Source: Schizochytrium sp. TIO01 (taxonomy: Eukaryota; Sar; Bigyra; Thraustochytrida; Thraustochytriidae). From it: DNA of 64,000 nucleotides. The stretch's first letter is position 1, and the number at the start of each line of letters is the position of its first letter. Below, piece by piece: positions 59,494 to 64,000 of this stretch. The stretch lies in contig SMSO01000031.1 in NCBI GenBank assembly GCA_004764695.1, positions 1,362,600 to 1,426,599 of the forward strand, given 5' to 3'. Under the pieces are notes generated by a model. The model ran no database searches, was not told where the DNA came from, and worked only from the letters and a program-made list of their open reading frames with translations. The translations under genes and the position numbers were made by a program.

Positions 59494-60406
59494 GGAACTG
59501 ATTGATCTAAGGAGGAGCACGACAATCATGAAAGACAGCAGTACCACCAAGCTTTACTGAAATGCCATGGTGTAATGCGAGATTCTAGGGGTTTTCAAAG
59601 GTCTATGAAGATACTCGATTTTTTTCAAGAAATTATTTCGGAGACTTCTGAGAAGGATCTGGTAAAGACCCGTAGAGTCATTTCATCATGTTATGTACGT
59701 GCACACATTCAGTTACTGAGTTACTGAGGAAGCCGCGATATAGATGCTTCTTGAGGACAGAGTGACTGGGCTTTCGAAGGAAGATAACGAATGAGGGCCT
59801 TGGGCTTGCAAATTTTCTTTTGCAGATTATTTCTCGCTACTCTTGCAAAATTTATTTTTCGAGAGTTTTGCGATTCTTGCTCTTCAGATTGGAGCAAAGT
59901 TTGCTTGGCAGCAACAATCAAACGACGAATAGGCGCAGAATGCCTAGAATGCAGAACGTGGGTGGCCAGCCACCACCACGAGATAGACTGACTAGCTTCT
60001 GATGGTGGAGGGAAACGCACGTCCCGCTCCGTTATGCGTTGGACTGTGGAGGTAATTGTAGACGCATGTAGCACGAGCAGATCCTTCTTCTGAAATTGAG
60101 AGCTCCTGGTGTGCCACGCTTCAGGAGCATACACAAAGAAAACACTACTAAAACCATCATAACCAGTAAAAAATACACACAACATGATTTCGTTTTTTGA
60201 ACTTGTTCTTTCGAGGTGAGATGTACAAAAATTAATGTGTCATACTTTGGTTGTGTTAATAATTTTTTTTAACTTAAAGAAAAGAGGACAGTGTCTTAGT
60301 TTTGATTTGTTTTGGCAGAAGTTCTGAGATCTTCCTGCACAGAAAAACAGAATGAAAACGGAAAGTTATCTTTTCTTTCCTTGTCTTTATCTAAAATAAA
60401 ATTCTC
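59494..60406. other. Convergent intergenic region after L24
   Basis: It holds the presumed 3' untranslated regions of L24 (+) and the antiporter (-). T-rich and A-rich runs lie at 60255-60290. The only sizeable frame is described separately. No RNA gene was recognised. Confidence 0.5.
59721..60185 (-). CDS. Unrecognised open frame, 154 codons, doubtful gene
   Basis: An ATG-started frame on the same strand as, and about 220 bp downstream of, the antiporter gene. The product has a hydrophobic start, then a basic, Ser/Gln-rich body. I recognise no domain. Smaller frames overlap it on the other strand, and the composition resembles non-coding DNA. It may equally be part of the antiporter's 3' untranslated region. 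Confidence 0.15.
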   Translation of the reverse strand: MLCVFFTGYDGFSSVFFVYAPEAWHTRSSQFQKKDLLVLHASTITSTVQRITERDVRFPPPSEASQSISWWWLATHVLHSRHSAPIRRLIVAAKQTLLQSEEQESQNSRKINFARVARNNLQKKICKPKALIRYLPSKAQSLCPQEASISRLPQ

Positions 60407-63400
60407 TCAATGGCACTCGCCCTCTTCATCCTCAAGGTCTCGTTCATCTGCTTCCTCAGTTCCACCATAGATTACCGGTGTTACTGCAGACTGATGTTGT
60501 CTATCCTGCGTATCATCATGGGCCTCCTGATGAGACATGAACATTGGCGTATGGAGGCTGCGGGATGTTGGTCGCTGAAAACTCAGTTGTCGTTGAATAC
60601 TGAATGATGCTTGCTTCATAATGGAAGAGGATTTACTGGCATTCTTAGCAGACCCCCCCGAGCCTCCATTTGTTCGATCATCTGACCCGCCAAGGCTAGC
60701 ATCACCCTGAGCATGAAGAAGCAATGGGTTTGAAGATTGCAAGAGCGTTGTCGCGGCCCCTGGCAAAAGAACAAGCAAAGTATTTTCTGCATAAACCTGT
60801 TGAGAATCGGGAAGCTCAAAAATTGTAATGCTTGAAATTGGCTCTGCCAAAAGACGGTCACCTGTCGCCAATAACGCACCTCGCAGAATTACTGCGATAC
60901 CACTTTCACCAGGCAAAGGATCATATCGTAAATTTGCAGGCGGATAAATGATTTGCAGTTTCCCCAAAACCCACGTACGGAGACTTTCAGGTGCAGAACG
61001 AAGAATTGGAAAGAAGGACTCCAAAGCTACCAAGCCCGCATGCCGCGCTAAATTCCTGCGCAAACGGCAATCAGGGCCATTCTGTTCAAAATATTTCAAT
61101 AGCCATGATCGTTTAATCTCAAAGGCTTCTACCATAGACTGACAACGCACTTCCGTCACGCCAGACGATTCTCCTAGAATTTCAAGCTCACCCACTGTAT
61201 CACCACGACCAAAAATGTATTCTACAACATCGCGTTCATTCTCGCAGGGTTGGCATTCCCCCGTAGAGCACCCGAACCGTAATGTATTCAATTCAACATG
61301 ACCCATCTCAATTGGACCACCCATAACTGCGAGCGCCTCCTTGCTTGATGCAGCGTTGTGATCCCCGCAAGTATTGTCATCTTGAACAAGACGGTGACCA
61401 ATGCAAGACCTTCTCTTCTTTGATTTACTTGACGAATTCGCACTACGTGGGGAAGCAAGCCTTTCCATTACAAGGGTCTTAAAATCAGCTGGAGTGCAAG
61501 TGTCGTCATCACTGGAAAAATTCGCCTCTGCGAGCCTCTTTATCTGCAAAGCCGATGTCTCAACTGCGCTTCCTCGGCGTGCTCGAGGACCCCTGGGTCC
61601 GGTCACAAAGCTATTGCTACGATCCACTAGATGGCGCGTTGACGCGCGACGCTCCAGACCTTGCAATTCGTCAACCTGCTCACGTTTTAATGTGAAGGAA
61701 ACCTGGCCGCGAATGATGAGGTAGAGGTTGCCAGGTCGATCGGTACCACGCTGAAAAATAGCCTCGCCTGAAGCAAAACGTCGCAACAACGCGTTTTGTT
61801 TAACCAGTTTCACATCCTTTGGATCCATTGAATAAAAGAACGGAAGGGAATGTAAGAGCTCGTCTGCTGAACGGACCTTGACAAAGCCCAAAGCTCGTTT
61901 AACATGAAGAATTCGCTTTTTGAACTCTGCATCAATAAGCTCAAAATCCCGTTCGTCCATTTCTGCCAAATGAAGCATCTCACTTGCCTGCTCATGTGCG
62001 TGGCGTAACGTACGACTAATGGCCATACCAGTTTTTACTGAAGCAGCAACATCATCGTACGCAGTCTGAATATGTGTCAACGTTGCTTGAGCCTTGTCAC
62101 GCATGGCTAGCGATTCTGCAGCAATGATTGATTCGACACCAAAATTCTTTGCAAAGCTCTCTATATGTTCATCTGCAAATTCATGAGCTTTGATAAAAGA
62201 ATAAGCAATATCGTATGCACGAGCAGCTCGTTGCTTGGTTGTGTACATGTGTTGGAAACATTTCTTCTCGCTCAACTCGCATTCGCGAGCCAAAAAGCCA
62301 TCCCATTCATTGAGACGCTGATTAGCATTATCTTGAGCATGCGACGCTGCTTCGTTCAGGGTTTGCAAGGTTGGCCAGGATCCACACATTCCTTCCTCAA
62401 ACTGAGCACGATAGTCAGCCTTGACGAATGACAAGTATCGAAAACGAATCTCTTCCATGACCTCATCAGGTCTTGACTTTTTTGCGAATAGACCCTCAGA
62501 GACAAAACTTTGGCCATTTGAAGAGGGGTTTAACGGACTGACAACCCCGTGCTTTGCTTCTTGTTTCTCGAGCAGTACAGGCATAAAATTCCACACAACA
62601 TTCCAGTCTGCCCCCGTCAAATCAGGGTCCGCACGTGCGTTTGTAATAGAATCGTTAATAGTCTGTGTAAGAGTCTCAAGCGATGCATCGAGATTACGTT
62701 TTGCTGTGTGACTACGTCTTGTAATACCTAGTCGGTTTACTAACAATTGCGTTGAGGTACCATTGATAAGGATGGTCAGAATGACGATACCTGACATATA
62801 AAACATGATCAAATCCTTAATATCAGCAGGCATACAGACTTCATGTTCCTCAGAACCTTCCACACAAGTTGTGGTCTCGGAAACCTCAATTGCAGCAACA
62901 AGGCCAACGGCGCCACGCAAACCAGACCAGGAAACGAGAGCACCTCGTCGCCAATCAAAACCATATCCCCATTTGAGCAATGGGTAATAAAAGAAGCCAA
63001 CCATAATCATGCGAATCACATTCAACGCAACGTAAAGAAAGAATAACCACAACACATGTATGTAATCAAAGTGGTTACTTGAAATAATGGCATCAGCACA
63101 CACAATGCCACTAAAAACAAATACTAGAGTGTTCGCAATGTACTCAAGCATATGCCATACCTCTTTCATGGCATGTTGGACCTCCCCACTCAGATGAGAG
63201 CTTGCTTGGGATGCAAACGTGAGACCAAAAGCTACCACTGCTAAGACCCCTGAAGCCTCCACTGCGTCTCCAATCAGAAATACGCCCCAGGCAACCACAA
63301 TTGTTACTGTAATCTCTAGCACAGGATCATTCCAGATATGGCTCATAGATGCAACACAGATCAAACCACCTACAACACCAATTAGGACTCCAATAACAGA

Positions 63401-64000
63401 CATAAAGAGAATCTCCGAAACCATTTCTCCAAATGTTGGGTCCTTTTCTCCAGTCACTTGAGCAAGAAATAAGAGGAAAAGAGCAAATGCAATTCCATCA
63501 TTAAGCAAGCTTTCGCCTTCGATAAGTACACTGAGTGTCTTTGGCGCACCAAGCTCTTGCAAAAGCGCAACAACAGCAACAGGATCTGTTGCTGCAAACA
63601 TTGAACCAAACAGCATACCACTGGTGAATGTAAAGCTGTCCGGGAAAAGGTACACAGGAATAGGGGCTGTGAGCAAAGCCGAGACTAAGACTCCAGGTCC
63701 TGCAAGAAGGATGGCTTGAGCAGCAAGCCGACGAAAGACATGAAAGTCAATTGAAGATGCACTTGCGAACAAAAGTGGGGGCAGAAACATAACCAAAAGT
63801 GATCGAGACTCCATACCTTTCCACACCCCTATAGATTCCGACAAAAAGCCCAAGTTGACACGATTATCTAGGATACCTAGGCAAAACCCAACAATAAGCA
63901 ACAACACTGCATAAGGAGCCTTGAAGCCGAATTTCCGCTGTAAAACTTTAATACTGACACCAACGACAAGAGTGAGAACGAAGAAAATCATGCCAAAATC
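60407..64000 (-). CDS. CPA1-type Na+/H+ antiporter with cNMP-binding-like domain (SOS1/sNHE-like), 5' end off window
   Basis: At least 1,194 residues are visible. The frame is open to the right edge and the first visible Met (63991) lies at the start of a membrane segment, so the true N-terminus probably lies outside the window. By family knowledge such proteins exchange Na+ for H+ across the plasma membrane. About twelve hydrophobic segments fill residues 1-430. The CPA1 signatures are present: FAATDPVAV at 132-140 (Asp136 being the expected ion-binding residue) and EGESLLNDG at 158-166 (Asp165). A soluble tail of over 700 residues follows. It has a helical part (about 440-700) and a cyclic-nucleotide-binding-like beta-roll at about 705-790 (FASGEAIFQRG, then NLYLIIRGQVSF). 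A Ser/Arg-rich insert and a further beta-roll-like part (GRGDTVGELEILGESSGV) follow, then a low-complexity acidic end. No voltage-sensor segment is visible, which favours an SOS1-like arrangement over sperm NHE. Confidence 0.9.
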   Translation of the reverse strand, partial: DFGMIFFVLTLVVGVSIKVLQRKFGFKAPYAVLLLIVGFCLGILDNRVNLGFLSESIGVWKGMESRSLLVMFLPPLLFASASSIDFHVFRRLAAQAILLAGPGVLVSALLTAPIPVYLFPDSFTFTSGMLFGSMFAATDPVAVVALLQELGAPKTLSVLIEGESLLNDGIAFALFLLFLAQVTGEKDPTFGEMVSEILFMSVIGVLIGVVGGLICVASMSHIWNDPVLEITVTIVVAWGVFLIGDAVEASGVLAVVAFGLTFASQASSHLSGEVQHAMKEVWHMLEYIANTLVFVFSGIVCADAIISSNHFDYIHVLWLFFLYVALNVIRMIMVGFFYYPLLKWGYGFDWRRGALVSWSGLRGAVGLVAAIEVSETTTCVEGSEEHEVCMPADIKDLIMFYMSGIVILTILINGTSTQLLVNRLGITRRSHTAKRNLDASLETLTQTINDSITNARADPDLTGADWNVVWNFMPVLLEKQEAKHGVVSPLNPSSNGQSFVSEGLFAKKSRPDEVMEEIRFRYLSFVKADYRAQFEEGMCGSWPTLQTLNEAASHAQDNANQRLNEWDGFLARECELSEKKCFQHMYTTKQRAARAYDIAYSFIKAHEFADEHIESFAKNFGVESIIAAESLAMRDKAQATLTHIQTAYDDVAASVKTGMAISRTLRHAHEQASEMLHLAEMDERDFELIDAEFKKRILHVKRALGFVKVRSADELLHSLPFFYSMDPKDVKLVKQNALLRRFASGEAIFQRGTDRPGNLYLIIRGQVSFTLKREQVDELQGLERRASTRHLVDRSNSFVTGPRGPRARRGSAVETSALQIKRLAEANFSSDDDTCTPADFKTLVMERLASPRSANSSSKSKKRRSCIGHRLVQDDNTCGDHNAASSKEALAVMGGPIEMGHVELNTLRFGCSTGECQPCENERDVVEYIFGRGDTVGELEILGESSGVTEVRCQSMVEAFEIKRSWLLKYFEQNGPDCRLRRNLARHAGLVALESFFPILRSAPESLRTWVLGKLQIIYPPANLRYDPLPGESGIAVILRGALLATGDRLLAEPISSITIFELPDSQQVYAENTLLVLLPGAATTLLQSSNPLLLHAQGDASLGGSDDRTNGGSGGSAKNASKSSSIMKQASFSIQRQLSFQRPTSRSLHTPMFMSHQEAHDDTQDRQHQSAVTPVIYGGTEEADERDLEDEEGECH

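Overview
The window looks like nuclear DNA of an intron-poor, flagellate-forming eukaryotic microbe. A thraustochytrid-like stramenopile is my best guess from gene style, but this is inference, since no rRNA or organelle marker is present. Supporting signs are long intronless reading frames, a nucleus-encoded mitochondrial ribosomal protein L24 with a presequence, an EF-hand/WD-repeat protein of a mostly ciliary family, a Na+/H+ antiporter with a cyclic-nucleotide-binding-like domain, and a glutamine-rich nuclear regulator.

The window has two unlike halves. Positions 1 to about 46,300 hold no gene I can support. Open frames there are short, overlap on both strands and match no family I know. 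The DNA is AT-rich with very AT-rich islands (hand counts of 7-20% GC), a few GC-rich patches, a 27-bp minisatellite, several palindromes and many four-base tandem duplications. A belt of long microsatellites (CTTT, AAAC, ACAT, TTTTG/CTTTG, GAAAAA) fills 40.7-46.2 kb and ends at a GC-rich leader (75% GC by hand count over 46,321-46,440).

From 46.5 kb to the right edge the DNA is normally gene-dense. In order: (1) a Gln-rich regulator with a Myb/SANT-like segment and a TAZ-like Cys/His cluster, + strand; (2) a sterol 3-beta-glucosyltransferase-like enzyme with a long insertion, + strand; (3) an EF-hand/WD-repeat protein of the WDR49/WDR64 type, - strand, spread over three reading frames; (4) mitochondrial ribosomal protein L24, + strand; (5) a CPA1-type Na+/H+ antiporter with a C-terminal cNMP-binding-like domain, - strand, open to the right window edge. 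The pairs 2/3 and 4/5 are convergent, and the pair 3/4 is divergent across about 1.2 kb. The genes share no pathway that I can see.

The best leads are the 46-kb gene desert (candidate regional centromere, heterochromatin block or long noncoding locus), the two +1 frame changes in the WD-repeat gene (indels or two 40-nt GT-AG mini-introns), and a nested hairpin structure just upstream of the glucosyltransferase.
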